Source: Diphasiastrum complanatum | Lineage: Eukaryota > Streptophyta > Lycopodiopsida > Lycopodiales > Lycopodiaceae | Direction of reading: 5' to 3' | Length of the DNA stretch: 64,000 nt | Assembly (NCBI GenBank): GCA_029204225.1 | Contig: CM055112.1 | Location: 45,348,632 to 45,412,631 of the forward strand | Shown: one piece after another, positions 13,142 through 27,700 of the stretch | Layout: every line of letters starts with the position of its first letter | Numbering within the stretch: position 1 is the first letter of the stretch | Position numbers and translations under genes: made by a program | Notes under the pieces: model-generated | Told to the model about the DNA's origin: nothing | Database searches by the model: none | Seen by the model: only the letters and a program-made list of their open reading frames with translations

Positions 13142-14320
13142 TTATTGCATAAATCCAAAACTTCCCCTTACTTTGAATCCCTGAATGTCTTGACCTTCAA
13201 ACTTAGTTCTGTACAAAATATTTTGTGTGCATCCAAGATCAGCTCCTTCATGAAAATATCTGCTATCGTGTCTTGTGTTCGACAGTAGGCCAAGCTTACC
13301 TCTTTGTTGAAACTTTACTTCTGACATAGTGATACTTGATTTCGTTGTGCTTAATCCTGAAATGAAACCTGAGATGGGCCGATAAAGCAATAGCACTTTG
13401 ATTGTCACAATAGACAATTGTCGAAACATTTTGTTTCAAACAAATGTCCGATAGTAAGTTTTGCAATTACATTGCTTCTTTTGTCGATTGAGAGATAGCG
13501 ATATACTCTGATTTTGTAGACAATATAGCTATTGATGTTTGCTTGCGACTGTTCCATAAAATTGGACCACCATTGAGGACGAATGTAAATCTAGATGGGG
13601 ATCTACGAGTGTCTACATCTCCCGCCCAACTTGCACTCGAGTAACCAGTGAGTATGTTGAGTTTGTCTTTGTCTACCGCTCCATAATAGATGCATTGGTC
13701 CATAGTGGCTTGAATGTATCTCATAATTCTTATAATAGCTTTCTAATGTCTAATACCAAGATTAGCCATATACTGACTTAAGGAACTGACTACAAAAGCT
13801 ATGTCTGGTTTGGTACAAATCATTGTGTACATAAGAGAACATATTATCGACGAATGATATGGGTACTCATGCATCTGCTCCTTCTCTTATTTTTTCTGAG
13901 GGCATTCATCCTTCGACAATTTGAGTCATTGGTCCATTGGCGAGTGAGCTAACTTGCAATTCATTAGATTATATTTGATTAGCATATTGTAAATGTACCT
14001 TTGTTGAGTGATGTAAATCAATCTTTCTCTTTGTCTCTTTGGATTTGAATACCATGACAGTACTGAACTTCAATTAGATTTATCATGTCGAATTATGTAA
14101 ACAACATTAGTTTCACATCCATTGTCGCTGAATTGTTTTGTGTCATCCATATACAATGTAATGATAATAAAAGAATGATGCACTAACTTGAAGTAGACAT
14201 TTGAATCTAAAGTACATGGATTGTAATCATTATCAATAAGAAAAGTGTTGATCCTTTGAAACCAAGCTCCAATAGATTGCTTCAAGCCATAAAGTGCTCT
14301 ATGGAGTTTATATACATCAT
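13142..14320 (-). mobile_element. Ty1/copia RT-RNase H fragment, family A
   Basis: Read on the minus strand, 14285-14070 gives an RT segment with a YMDD box (ITLYMDDTKQF). Then come TQQRYIYNML, SPMDQ and PDIAFVVSSLSQYM (about 13990-13760). RNase H at 13724-13440 has YGAVDKDKLNILTGYSSASW, AGDVDTRRSPSRFTF and TKSEYIAISQSTKEAM. YCDNQSAI and a KHNEIKYHYVRSKV tail follow near 13400-13320. Sequence and order match the piece at 59560-60112 closely, so both belong to one copia family. Stops and frameshifts show it is dead. Confidence 0.9.
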
Positions 14321-16660
14321 GTGAGAAATTTCAACTAGTTTGGTCATATTTTGGTTAATTGTCAATATTAGGCCAATATGCATTTTAGACTTAGAGATAA
14401 ACTTTATGAAAGTCATTTTAGTCTAAGTTCATTTGAATTACTACTTTTGGAAAGTGTGGCTCATTGAATCCAGTCCATATTTTTAGTAGGGTTTTTGATC
14501 TAGAAGTTTTTATGGAGGGAAACCAAATTCAAAAGAAACCAACTTCAACCCCCCCCCCCCCTCATGCCAATTTTGTGAAAAGTCTAACAACATCAACTCA
14601 ACAACAAAAAAATCACCATTCATGAATAATCAAGCAATAATATAGACCCTACTACCAACAAGGGAAGCATTGGAATGAAAAAAATATTATATAAACTTTT
14701 ACTTAATTTGGACAAAGTCCTATATGCTATACAAGATAGCATACCAAAGAGTGTTGTTAATTCAAACAAAGTCCTATCTGCCACACAACCTTGCATTAAC
14801 TCAATCCATTATGAAAATAACATATTCGTATAATAGGCCAATCATTGAATATGCTATAGAGCTTGATTGAATTTTCAATCGATATACATCTATTCATAAA
14901 GCACACTTAGCATCCATAATTGTCTTTTTGTCACCTATATTTGCAAGATTGAAATAGATCTACGCTTACGTGAAAGGAAATTTACACAAGATCCAACTAT
15001 ATAATCATAGACTCAATTCATCCTCCATGTTGTTGAATTTTTTTGCTTATTCAACATTAAAGAACAATTAGCATCATATACTTTATAAAGTTTAAAACGT
15101 GATGTTGATTGTACATGCTTAAGATGATGCAATCCGACATGCTTAAATCATACTTACAAATTCAAGATAAGTAGTCATATTTAGACCTACTGTTTTAAAG
15201 TGAGTGAGTCATTCTTTGAAACTATCTTTGAATGATATCATGATCAAAACAAATAATCAATGAAACTCCGATAGAAGAAAAAGAGTTTGATGGCCTATCT
15301 GCTTCATTCAACAATGAAGCACAATTATGGTAGATTTTTATGCCGCCCGTTCTTCAAAATGTCAGTGCCCATGCCAATGTTATGTTGTGCACCATGCCTT
15401 GATTTGACTAAGTATAATGGATTAAGTGATATTGTATGATACGTCTGTATGATCTTGACCTATGCGACCAAGGAGTGGTTTTTCAATTTGGAATGTGAGG
15501 AATGAAATGAATGGAAAGCACTAAATACAACTTTCACCAAATGATTCAAGCCTTCTTGATTCTTGAACAATTCTTTCCTACTACTAAGAAAATTATGAAT
15601 GAATAAGGATAAAAATTGCAAGACCATATTGAAAGAATCAAGCATATAAAAATTCGATGCACTCATAAACTATTATTCGACCAAATCATCGTTTTAACAT
15701 TAGGAATCCCCAAGAGATGAGAAATCCCAAAACCTATACAACTCTAAGAAAATCCATGGATGAGGCCATCAAATAAGAAGGGTCGTATGATACATAAAAT
15801 TTGGCATTCAATCCCACATTATAGAGACCAACCCATTGCACCCTAGTGATGCTTCATCTTTGTTGAGCACTAATACAACTGTTGGAAATTCAAAGGTTTA
15901 TCATGGATCCAAATTAGAGCAAGCAAAAGCTAGATGAATTTAAGAGCAAGCTATGAAGCGAGGCTCACACATGGATCCATGACACCCCAAAAAAAATTAC
16001 AAAAAATGATGCTATTATATGTAAAAAAATCACATCATCATTACCCTAAATCATCCTAGCCAAGGAACCTAACAAATGAACAAATCAACCAATATTAAGC
16101 AAAGTACAATAGACAATGTTCATGACAATAACAACAACTTTTTACTAGAAACCCACTTTAAACAATCATAACTCTCTTTTATAGAAGTATATAGATTTTG
16201 ATCACAAGATCATTCAAAATTCATCATGTTAGTATGGACATTACATAACAAGAGATATTTAGAAGAAGAACTATCTATGGTAAACTATGTGAATGCAACT
16301 AGAACTTTGTGTGATTTGCAAGAAGGCTCACAAAGATAAATGAGCAGCCCTCTCATCTCTCCTTACAGTCTCATTTTAAGTTGCTTATCTATGCTACACG
16401 ACAGATCACAATGGTCTAATCATCATTTGATTGTAAAAATTTATTAACAGCTGATTGATAGTCACAATCACCACTAATTATAGGTGCAATCTGATTTGAT
16501 AGGAGTGTAACAATATGCACACAAGTCGTGAAAGGCAGCTTGTAATCCACCAAAGCTTGATAGGCATGTGTGGGAGTGGTCTTTCAGGAACATGTAAAAG
16601 GGAGAATCTTTGTTTTGGATGCTTGGGCCAGCATAGGTGGAAATAATGTCCACATAACTA
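14321..16660. other. long AT-rich stretch without recognisable genes
   Basis: Only low-complexity features stand out, such as a C12 run at about 14549-14560. It may contain the decayed LTR and upstream pol of the copia piece to its left, but I could not align any of it. Confidence 0.35.
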
Positions 16661-18242
16661 GATGTGTACCATAAACAATCTTCATGTGGATCAAATTTTT
16701 GACCTTATGAGAGTGGAAGAAGTCGCTCAAGGAGCCAATTCCAATGTTCCACTCATGAATGTTTCAGTTGTAAGTAGAGTGGACACAACTCCAACATTTC
16801 TATCAAAATCCACAAAGGGTATCAGTTTCTTGACATTTCTTTGATTATTATGCGAGTGCAACTGTGTGATTTGATGAACTCAAGATTGTTGGGCAAGGTT
16901 TGTTGACAAGCTTGAGTCCGAGAACACCGAGGAGAACGATTTGTCGATTTTGATGTGGATGTAGGGTGTCAAGTTTGAGAAGAAAGTTACGAAGTGTGCA
17001 AGGCGAGAACTTCGACATTGATGAAGAAGCGATAGTTGATGACATCTTGAGTTTTCCACATCGGATGCTAAGGGGTTCGGAAGAATCAAGATACTCAAGA
17101 TATTGAAAGCTTGCCCTTGAGTTCGTTGCCAAGTAAGATGTTGAGTTGCATGTGTGATTAAAAAATGAACCATGCCCCAAGTTCTGATATTTTTTGGAGG
17201 ATAGAGTGTATGCAAAAACATGCATGTGAAACCATACTATTTTAAAAAGGGAAGTAACAATGCTCAAAGTGTGCACTACTGTATGCATACTGCCTTAACC
17301 ATATTACTAATGGTAAGGAGCCGCAAATAGGTCATGAATGTGAGCATGCATACGTATGAGTAGGTATTGGGTACATGTGCATGATGGACATTTGTGGCTC
17401 AAGGAAAGTTTTCCTGATGAGTCGAGTTAAATGTCACTGCGGTAAAGACTGAGCTCAAATATGCTCATATAGCAATGCAAAGTTCTGGTGTCTTTTCCCC
17501 TTTAGATTCATTGCGTGAGCCGTTCGTTAATTAGTGGCTGAAAGAGAAACAAAAACTGTTGCATGGTTCTTTATAACCTTGATTTTGAAAGAGGCACCAA
17601 CAACCACAGGCTCAAAGTTTCTATAAGTGCTCCATGTTACATCTGAAATAGTGGCATTACACAGATCATAGGGAGCAGGAATTTTTTCACATGCTGCATG
17701 ATTTGTTCTCACATGACAAATAGACTCCGTTGAATTGAACTTTACGTTTTTCCATGCTCAAGAAAATGTCAAAAACTTGCTTGGAGCAACAGCACATATT
17801 GAAACAAGCACTATGTGTTTGTTCTTTTTATGAAAGGTTCACTAGATTAAATTTCTCATGAGAGCACATTTGAATTCTATCACTATTACAACTACCAATG
17901 GACTAATCAACAACGCATCATTGACGGATGTTATCAAAAGTGCCGAACAGCGCATTTTACCAGTGATGAATAATAAAATATGTAACCTTTAAGGACTGCT
18001 GAACGGGATTGAAATGCATTCCCAATATACACCATGAAACTATTTCGGAAAAAAATCACTCCATTATAGAATGCATTATGCATTCCTACTATACACCATG
18101 GGATTTCGCTAAAAAGAATCGCTCAAATTTTGAGATATCAATCTGATCAATCTTAATGTAGTATATCCGACATTTTCAATGTCAACTACCAATATATGAC
18201 TGACATTTTGTTTTCTAACCAGGTTGAATATTGGAAGTGATC
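16661..18242. other. region downstream of the transporter gene, no gene assigned
   Basis: Several open stretches occur on the minus strand, including 17288-16848 and 17712-17527. None shows a motif or splice context that I can defend as a gene. The minus strand between 18248 and 18243 reads AATAAA, so host transcription probably ends near here. Confidence 0.35.
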
Positions 18243-18248
18243 TTTATT
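18243..18248 (-). terminator. candidate polyadenylation signal of the transporter gene
   Basis: The minus strand reads AATAAA about 590 nt after the stop codon at 18837. It is the first perfect hexamer I noticed after the stop. Plant poly(A) signals are loose, so this is only a candidate. Confidence 0.3.
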
Positions 18249-18540
18249 GCCAGTTTTCTTGTTTACAGCAGATTAAGATGTTTTGTGCATGATGAACGTG
18301 GCACATTCAGGCCAGTTTTGTCCATGATAGAAGTGGCACATGCAATGTTATGAACAAAAGACTGCACAGACCAAGACATGATGGACCACAAGATGAGCTC
18401 CGTTGAACCAAAATAAATATAGCTGGCTACCTTTCTGAAATGCTTAAAACCTTATCCTTTCGAATACAATTAACCAAACCTAACCCAATGCTTCCTTGGG
18501 CATTCATGGTTTAGCACAGCATAAATCTGTATTTGTTTAT

Positions 18541-18764
18541 AAAGAATGAAAATGACCACTGCTAAAACTGTTACCTAGAGGAGCATCCAGTAAACTTACA
18601 AAGGAGGACGTAAAGTGCTCACGATCAGAAGCAATTTGAATCACTTCTTCTGATTGCCAATGACGTTCCGATATCCATTTACCACAGCTTGAACCAAAAC
18701 AATTGTAGAAGCTTTGAGTGTGCAAAGCTATTTTGTCCATGGCACAGCAGATTTTAACTTCAGC
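18541..18764 (-). other. exon-like open segment in the 3' untranslated region
   Basis: On the minus strand a pyrimidine-rich TTTTTTTGCAG (acceptor-like) at about 18775-18765 precedes an open frame. It contains KIALHTQSFYNCFGSSCG, ERHWQSEEVIQIASDREHF and LLDAPLGNSFS, and there are GTAAGT-like and GTAACA donor options near 18590 and 18560. It begins about 70 nt after the transporter stop codon. It could be an alternative last exon, a 3' UTR intron junction, or the remnant of a neighbouring gene. I do not recognise the protein. Confidence 0.35.
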
Positions 18765-18836
18765 ATCACTGCAAAAAAAGAAAAGATAAGAAAAGCATGT
18801 GCAAATTTCTTCATGAAACTTGTACAGATGTCTACG

Positions 18837-18938
18837 TCATGAGAAATAGAAGGTTGGAGTGAAAACCATTCTGTTAGTTAAAAATGCTGCCTGTCGACGT
18901 CCCAAGAAGAAAGCAACCAGAAGCCATGTGAAACAGAC
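18837..18938 (-). CDS. transporter exon 13 (residues 525-557 and stop)
   Basis: Acceptor AATTGCAG|GTCTGT. Encodes [16 protein letters not shown], the last transmembrane segment and basic GRRQ turn typical of the family. A short tail ends at TGA (18839-18837). Confidence 0.9.
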   Translation of the reverse strand, partial: VCFTWLLVAFFLGRRQAAFLTNRMVFTPTFYFS

Positions 18939-19562
18939 CTGCAATTCAATTTACTGTGAATGTTATAGTTCTCATTTTAATTTCTTAAATCAATGAGGGT
19001 ATTAAAGTGATACAATCTTTGACATAACCCTTTGGAATGACACCTGGCACAAAAAACCCGCAGTTTATGATTTCTACATGGATCATCCATACCGGAAAAA
19101 AAAGCAAAGGAGTAGCTGAGGGTTTTTCAAAGAGCACACTGCTTATCACTTTAAATAATCCTGCAGCAACTGCATCCCCCAGTCGCTGAATAAATGTGTC
19201 AATATATACCTGCAAGCAAGCAAGGAATGACAAAAATCTTGCAAGAAATTCATAACTGCCAGTAGCTTACTCTTGCGTTGAGATGAGGGTAACTTGTTTA
19301 GATTCTTCCCAAATAGATGTAAGGTGGAGCAAATTTCAACCTTTGCGGTATACTTCTCTTCACGAGTGAGCACAGTAAAAAGGATCTCTTTTCCAGGTCT
19401 TGTGATCACATAATTAATAAACTGTAAAAATCATCAACCATAAACAACTGCTTCAGGATTAGAATCAATGAGCAGCAAATGAAACCTGTCGTACCACAGC
19501 ATCCATGGTTTTAAAAGTACCTATTTGCACCATAATCATCAATGAGCAAGGCTCAAAATTGC

Positions 19563-19627
<65 letters not shown>

Positions 19628-21723
19628 GGACAGTCGATCAATTGGACACAATAGAATACAAGGACAAAAGACTTCACAACCTCCTCTCTCATAGGTGTGC
19701 GCCACCTCGTGAAAATTTCTTTGAAAATGAACAAATGGTTGCCTGATAGTTTACACAGTTAATCCTAGCCATTTGTCTTCTTGAAAGGGTTGACAACCAT
19801 GGATGTAATAAAACAAGTGATGCACTAAGGTGAATGGCTGAAGGTATAAGAGTGGTAAGACTTTGTAATATGAATAAAGGCATGAAATAACGAATTATTA
19901 TCACTGTTATACTTCCAAGTAATAGTTGCATGAATGTATAACAGTGATAAGACTTCATAATATGAATGGGTGAGATGCAAATCCTTTAAGCTATCACGTT
20001 GTACAAGGGAAGAGGGGATAATTGTACATTTAGGACCTGAATGGATTTAATCAATGCACAAGAGGGATTGGATGCAATTCTATCTTCATTTCCATCATTC
20101 AGTGCAAGCTAGTAATGACAAAATTTTGATAACAAGCAAGATCTAGTGTAAATTGATCAAAGAGGCTTCACATATGTGAAGTACAGCCTACTGTATGGAC
20201 ACAGAGCAGAGATCACGGTACAAGTAATCATAATCTGCATCATTTTCTCTGTACTGTGATTGTTGTTCCTCTTGTATGTCAAATGGAATCCTTAAGTTGT
20301 TCTGGTAAACGCCCACAGTTCATAACCACAACATAATTTCCAAGATGCGACATGTGATACTACTGTGATGTATGCTCTTACATTTGAAAACAAGGGAGGG
20401 CCTTACTTGCAAACCTTTCGAAATGCTTCAGAAACAGCAATCACAAAAGAGGTTGGTGAAGTCGCTATCATTAGAATATTTAGCATTCCAATCATTGGTG
20501 ATGCGCAGATTGCTGCTGTGACTCCAAATTTGCTAAGAAAGTGACCCTGAGAATTTATTCAAGTAATTATGTCAGAATGAGCTACTGTTTCATTCTACAC
20601 AAGCATAAAATCCTTGATTCGTACAATGACCTGCTTCAGCATATACATTGCTAGTGTTCAAAAATTACAACTTCACAATACATTCCCATCCCATCTGAAT
20701 CAAGACAATTTTCACAAACTAGGATGACTGACAGCTAGATTGATTTCAAGAGGAATTTGATTCTGAAGACAGAGAAACAAGATATTTCCTTAGAAAGAAT
20801 ATGCATGTATAACGACTTAGGAGATCTTCAAGGATATTTATGAAGTCTATCAAAGGGAAATACTCTAAACATCCAATATCACAGCTTAACAGGCAGCTAT
20901 AACTATGAATTGATGTAGCAAAGAATAGGTACTGAATTCTATAAACTTGCTAGTTGCTTCGATCCATTCTAGAGAACTTATCTTGAATTAAGCACCTGAA
21001 GCTTCTAAGAATCTACAAACCCACACGTTGAACATGACATACAACAACTTCATAAGAGCCTCAACCTCTGTATCCAAGAATCAAAGTACCAACTTCTTGA
21101 TGATTTGACTTGGCTGGCTAGGACAATCATCTGTCATAGATGCCCAGAAACGTGTTTCTGGGAGGACACGTTTCTGAAACTGCGTTTCTGAGAAACGCGT
21201 TTCTAATACCCAGAATCGTTAAAAAAAATAGAATAAAATTCGGAAAAATAGTTTATGACTGAAACTTTTTTAGGGGATCAATGGTCAAACCAGCGTTTTG
21301 CCTCTTAGAAGTGCAGAAGATGGGGCACAAACAGATCTTATTTTCAATAGCTATTTGGTTGTTATTTGCTCTGGTTTTCAATAAATGCTCAAGGGGTTCG
21401 GGGGGGGGGGGGGGTGGGAAGGGTAGGCCCCCGAGAAACGAGGGGTTCGGGGGACGGCAGCCCCCCAGAAACAGGGGGTCCGGGGGGCGATAGCCCCCCG
21501 GTGGGGGGTTTTGGAGGCGGCTGCCCCCCGAACCCCCCGTGATCATCTGGGACCATCTATGATCGTAACGAACAAGCTAGAGGTTAGTTTTGAATTTTTA
21601 TCCTTGATAGAACTCAACATGGATTAATGCACCTGAACTAGACCATCCTGCACCCGAAACAGTCGGCAAACCACACAATAATTATGCTCTTAATCAGAGC
21701 TTTCATCTGATACCCACATTGCC

Positions 21724-21773
<50 letters not shown>

Positions 21774-24700
21774 AAAAAAACGTTTCTGGAATTTTTTTTA
21801 AATTTTCAGAAACTTGTTTCTGAACCGCGTTTCTGAACACGATTCTGAGACGCGTTTCAGAAACGCTGGGCATCTATCCGACAATGTACCAATTTCAAAT
21901 GTAGCATCCTAAACAGTTACGGTTCTAAACAAATTGACCTATTGGCACATACATGCTAGCATTAATATCTCATCCATCAGATCCTTTTGCTGAGTAGAAA
22001 TGGCAATATAATCCACACACGATAGTGAATCTTCAAGATAACACATTGTGCACAAAAAGGAGCTTTTGGTTTCAAAATCAAACATTTCTTATTCTGAGAA
22101 AAGGTTTCGGCAATTCTCATGCACACTGAAAGTTATAGTAGCTACCGTGAAAGTGAGCTGCCCAAAGAGAATGAACACAGCAGTCAAACTGTTGATTTTG
22201 GCTAGTAAAATTCTTCTTCCAATAGGATCTGCCACAGCCCCAGCTACAACACTTGCTCTCTGCCAGAATGAGAGGTGTTAAAGGCTTCAACATACGAATT
22301 CATAAGAATTATTCATCACTACAAGCGCTAAATTGAGCTTTTCTGAATAAAATCAAGCATGGGGGGTTGACAATGAGGACAATGCAAATAGCTCAAGTGA
22401 CTGTTTTGAAACTTAGGAGATAACCCTTAGGCATCAAATCTGACACTGACCTCCAAGTAGAAAAAGGATGACATTAAGGCAGTCAACCATGAGAATGCAC
22501 AGATAAGAAGAAGATACTTTGAGGCAATGATAAGTTCAAAGCCTTTGAACCAAATGGCCAATTTTCCACCAACATGAGTAATTGCTCCTTGCACAAGACT
22601 GGCAGAGGGCTTCTTATTTTCCATGACCTCTAACTGTTGGTTGCTTTCACTGCTTCTGCTATCAATGAAGCTAAGTCAAATCAAGAATAAGCTCAGCCTC
22701 AGCAAGTTAAAAGAGAATTGCTCATGTCTTAAAAAATGGCATCAGTGCTCACATATGATTTTATGATTGTTGTATCTAGTGTGATAACAAACCAGCATAA
22801 AGGATAGACTATTCTTATTTATGGATTGTCCCCACAATACAAGCGAGAGACTTTATTAGGCATCGCATGGACCATATACAATGACATTTCCATTCATGCT
22901 ACTAGCTCTAAAAGAGTATTATCAAATGAAATAAAGAGAAAGCAGAATCATCCCTTATATATGTTGACAGCCTATGATCAGATGAAAGAAATGGTGAAGT
23001 GCCAACCTAATGACTTGGAAATCTAGTAGTATTGCTGGTCCAAAATTTATTAGTTTCATTTCCTCTTAGATGAGTTTGTCTCGATTTGTCACATGGTCTT
23101 TTTGGCCATTGGATTCGCAGCAGTAGCAACCCACACTACTCTAAGATGCCTATGGCTGGGAACAACAACCTTGGGATGACCTGAAATAAGAACTTAAAAA
23201 GGATACCTGGCCTTAAGGTAGGTCTTCTGACCCAACAATAAAAGAATAAAAGCATGTTCAAAAAACCTATTTCCAGAATTTCTTTTCTAGAATATAATGC
23301 AGCATGCAGACCTAGATACCTAAGAGTTCCAAGCAGATCATCACGTTGTCCCAAAATGAATAATTGAAACCTAAAAATAAAGCTTCATCACCCCGAAGAA
23401 AATTTGACTCAACCAGAAAATTCTTGTGACTCAAGATGCAGCAACCGTTTGATGCTATGAATGATCTCAAAAGCCAAATATCTGCCCCAGGGAACTCCAG
23501 TTAGAAACACACGGGTATATCTTCCTAAACTGTACCAATAATTGCAGAGCTTCATGTTAATTTTATTGACAGTATCAAGGTTGAACAGAAACATGTTCAA
23601 TAGTGCCTTTGCCAATTGTTTTTAGATTAGGGTTATACGACATAATTTGAAAAAAGGTTAATCAAAACAAGAGATAGGATGGCATGGGCAATTACAGTTT
23701 CAAAAGAGAATTGTAAGAAACTGAGAGCTAAAGAGACTCACATCATTGGAGGAATTAGAAACACATTCTATGTACACATCGAGCTTAGGCAGTGGTGATG
23801 AACATTCTTACGAGAATCAGAAAGACCTTCAGGATCGAGTGCCACACAAAGAAAAACAAGAGCACAGAAAGCTAAGTCCTTATCTAAAAAGAATTATTGT
23901 GGTACCTCATCAATTGAAAGCTTATTTCTTTGCTTATCCAACACTTGTGCTCAAACTCTAGTTTAAAGGTTGATGACTAAAATGTCTCTTGATTGCTATT
24001 TCTTAGAGAGCCATACTGCTACAGCAAGTATGAGCATTTGGAATATATGTGTATGCCACAAAATATATAGTTCAGATAAAAAGATTGCTTCTTGCTAGTG
24101 ATTATGTTACTTTGGAAAGCGATTAATGGTAACAAGAATTAGTCATTGATTGAGCAGGTCTGGTGAATTCTATTCTCCGGACTTTTATCCTTTCCAAAGC
24201 TGGACGGTGAACCCCTTTGTCTGTACTACTGCACAACCATCTTTGATATTAACGTTGTTGGATAATTCTCACTAATTGACTAATCGACATTTTAATCTTC
24301 GTCCAACTCTTATCCAGACCTGCAGTTTTTTTCGTGTTTTAACACAGTCTGCATAACTACTCGAAACGGCTCACAGTGACAGTTTACGTTCATTTCTGCA
24401 GACATATTGTTTACAACCAAAGCCACCGACTTGCATTAATCCATCAGCAAGTAGTTTCTGAGAAGTCCTAACTGGATGGATGCCATCACATCACAGCCAA
24501 CTGGATGACGCTTTTGACGACCTAATTGCTTAGTATAAATAGCTATTCATATTTCAACATATGATCAATATTATGATCAAGATTATGATCAAGAAGAGGA
24601 TCAAGTATCGAATAGTTAGCTCTCTCTCTCTCAAGCCTGCGAGCTTCTACACTCTTGAGCATTCTAGCTCAGTTCTTTGGAGTTGATTAAAGATTGCTAT

Positions 24701-27700
24701 TGCGCTTACTGCTTATCAGTAGTTGCGCTTAATTTAGACTTACATTTAGCCGCTCAGAGATAGCTTAGAGTACGCGGCTTCGATCCACAACTTGTTGTAC
24801 TCACTTACATCTGTTTCGCTTCCATACTGAATCAATACTATCTTCTTATTGCGTTCAGCTTCGGCTCAGAATGTATGCCTTTCTGTAATTCTTCGCAACT
24901 AATTATTTGTCTGATGTTTCGCGACTAATTATTTGTCTAATGTTTCGCGACAAATTATTTGTCTGATATTTCGATGCTTAATGTTTGGTTACGTATTCAC
25001 TGTAGTACTAATGATTTCAAAGTTAGTTACTATAAGATCGAACGTGATTTCTATCACTATTGTTTTGTTCAAAAATGATATGCATGAAGAAAGAGGAAGA
25101 TAGTTTATTCCGCTGCGCACGATAAGTTTTCTTTCTTATCGTTCAAATTCTTTTTATTTGAATTTTTTTCTTTTCGAGTTCGACCTATCTTTCACACACC
25201 TCTTTCCAACATGGTATCATATCATTGATTCTTCAAGGCCTAATACTATCGTTCTTACGCTTGGTATCTTTCGTGATATCAAATTATTCTTCAGTTCAAA
25301 TCAATTTGTTTCGGAATCAGAGAATTGATTTCCACAGCACTGTATCTTTCTCTTAACGACAATCGAATCATCGACAGTCTAAAGTTCCAGATGGATTCTC
25401 AAAGTAAAGCCGGTCTTATCGCAAACAAGCTGAATGGATTCAATTATCATTTATGGAAATTTAAGATGAAGACCTTGCTAATCGCCAACGAGTTGTGGGA
25501 TGTTGTTACAGGTATTGAAGTGAAGCCTGAAGCCGACACAGACGACTCGAAATGGAAGTCGCATGTTCGATCATCTAGTTCAAGTCTTGTAAGAACCCTC
25601 TAGCGGTTTCAACCCTCTCTTTCCTAAACCCCAAGGCTGTTGGTGGTCTAGGCTGAAAACCTTACATTAGCATGTGTTCCGTGCTGAATACTGGTATTGT
25701 TATAAGCAAACTCTAGCATTGGAAGATACTCATTCCAATTAGTCTACTTTTTGTTGACATATGCTCTCAACGTATCTTCCAACGCTTGGTTAACCCTTTC
25801 GCTTTGCCTATCCCGGTCACGTACTATACCGACTGGCAACCCCTACACAACCTGAAAAGTACGTCTATGAACAATCTAGGTAGTTTTGGAGCTTTTACAG
25901 CTGTAGTGGTTGGAATAATGACCCTTTATGGACATGGCAACCCTACAATGAAATCCATGGAGACGCTTTCCCAAATGGAATCATGACCCTTTATGGTCCT
26001 TGGCAACCCTACAACAAAATCCATGGAAACGCTTTCCCACTTGGCGGCTGATATTTATAGTGATTGCAACAATACACCTACTCTTAGATGTCCTCTATGC
26101 CTAGAGTAAGTACTCATCTTCTATAGAGTACTCTTTCCAACTAAGCCCTTGTTGCTTTCTACTTCAATCCTCAATACCTTGGGTACTTTTTGGAATTACC
26201 AAGCCTTGAATCCTCAAAATATGTACTTTCAAATTCTTTAGACTTTCGGATAAATTGTCCTTAGTTCCGGGTATTGAACTGGACAAATTTAGACTTCTAT
26301 TCTGGACTTCTTTACTTATAAAGGAACAATAAGGATTTTCCATACAATGCCCCCTCAAGGACTCTAGAAACTCACTATGATATTGAGTGAAACTTAACTC
26401 GCATATGACTAAGGGTATCCGCTACTGTATTGAGCTTCCCTTCTCTCATATTTAATACTTACGTCCAATTCATGTATCGACTTAGACCATCAAGCATTCC
26501 TCCCTCAGATTGTTGCAAAGGTATCTCATACTCTCATGATATGTCAAGATCTCAACTATGCGCCATACAAATAATGACACCAAGTCTTCAAGGCATCGAT
26601 AATTGAAAAGAGCTTCTTCTACACACTATACTTTACTTGGGTAGGTTCTAACTTCCTACTTTCAAAGGCAACTGGCCTCCCATTCTTAATCAACACTACT
26701 CATACTGCAAAGTCACTTGCGTCTATCTCAACCACAAATGGCTGATAAGGATCAACGACTTTCAATAGTGGTGTTGTAGCAATCGTCCACTTGAGAGTAT
26801 CAAAACTTTATGTTGTGGCTGATGTCCTTTCCCTTCCCATTTAAGAGATCGTCATAGCTAATGCAATCTTTGTGTAATTTTACACAGCCAAGCCCCTCCC
26901 TGTTTCTTGTATTCTATTTCTCATTTCCCAGGTGGGAAACGTTTCCCAATACTAGTGATAATAATCATGATATCACTCACCAGAGAGTCAGTGAATTAAA
27001 ACAGTTACTAGTTAAATTTGAAGATTTATTTCCAGATGACTTAACAGATGGTATTCCACCGACTAGGGAAGTAGACGATGCTATAGACTTAGTCCCTAGA
27101 ATTACACCTATTTCTAACCCTCCTTATAGATTAAACTATAAGGACAATGGAAACGTTTCTAGATGCTCCTAGAATATCTTAAGAAAGGACTGATTCAACC
27201 AAGTAACTCACCCTGGGCATCCCTAGTTACTTTAGTTAAGAAGAAAGATGGTTCTATGCATTTGTGCATAGACTATCGAGCCCTTAACAAGGTTACGATT
27301 AAGAATAAGTAATCTATGCCTTGAGTAGACGAGTTGTTCGCTCACATCATATGACATATAATCTAGAATCTAGATAAAATACAAAATACAAAATTCAAAA
27401 TATGCATCATACAAGATGTTACATAGCACATACGAAGCTTGAAACAACAGCACAAGGCTCCTAAGGTCTGAATCTCTGCTCCAGTACGAATCAAATGCAC
27501 CTAATCTTGCTGAAAACAGAGGCCTACAACAAAAGTTTTGAGAAACAACATAGCTTGTTGTCCAGTGATGCAGTTTTCCGCGGGAAAGCGTTTCCAGTCA
27601 AGATCGTGTTTGCTTCTAGCTCGACTTTAAATAAGAAAAATTCGTGGGGGCCCCCACCAAGATTCCAACCTACTTTAGGTAGGATTCCAGCCGTTTTCAG

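Noticed and set aside
16848-17288. 146-codon minus-strand frame
   Set aside because: No domain, splice context or homologous pattern recognised; overlapping frames of similar length exist.
17527-17712. 61-codon minus-strand frame with protein-like composition downstream of the transporter
   Set aside because: It could be an exon, but no motif or partner exon was found.
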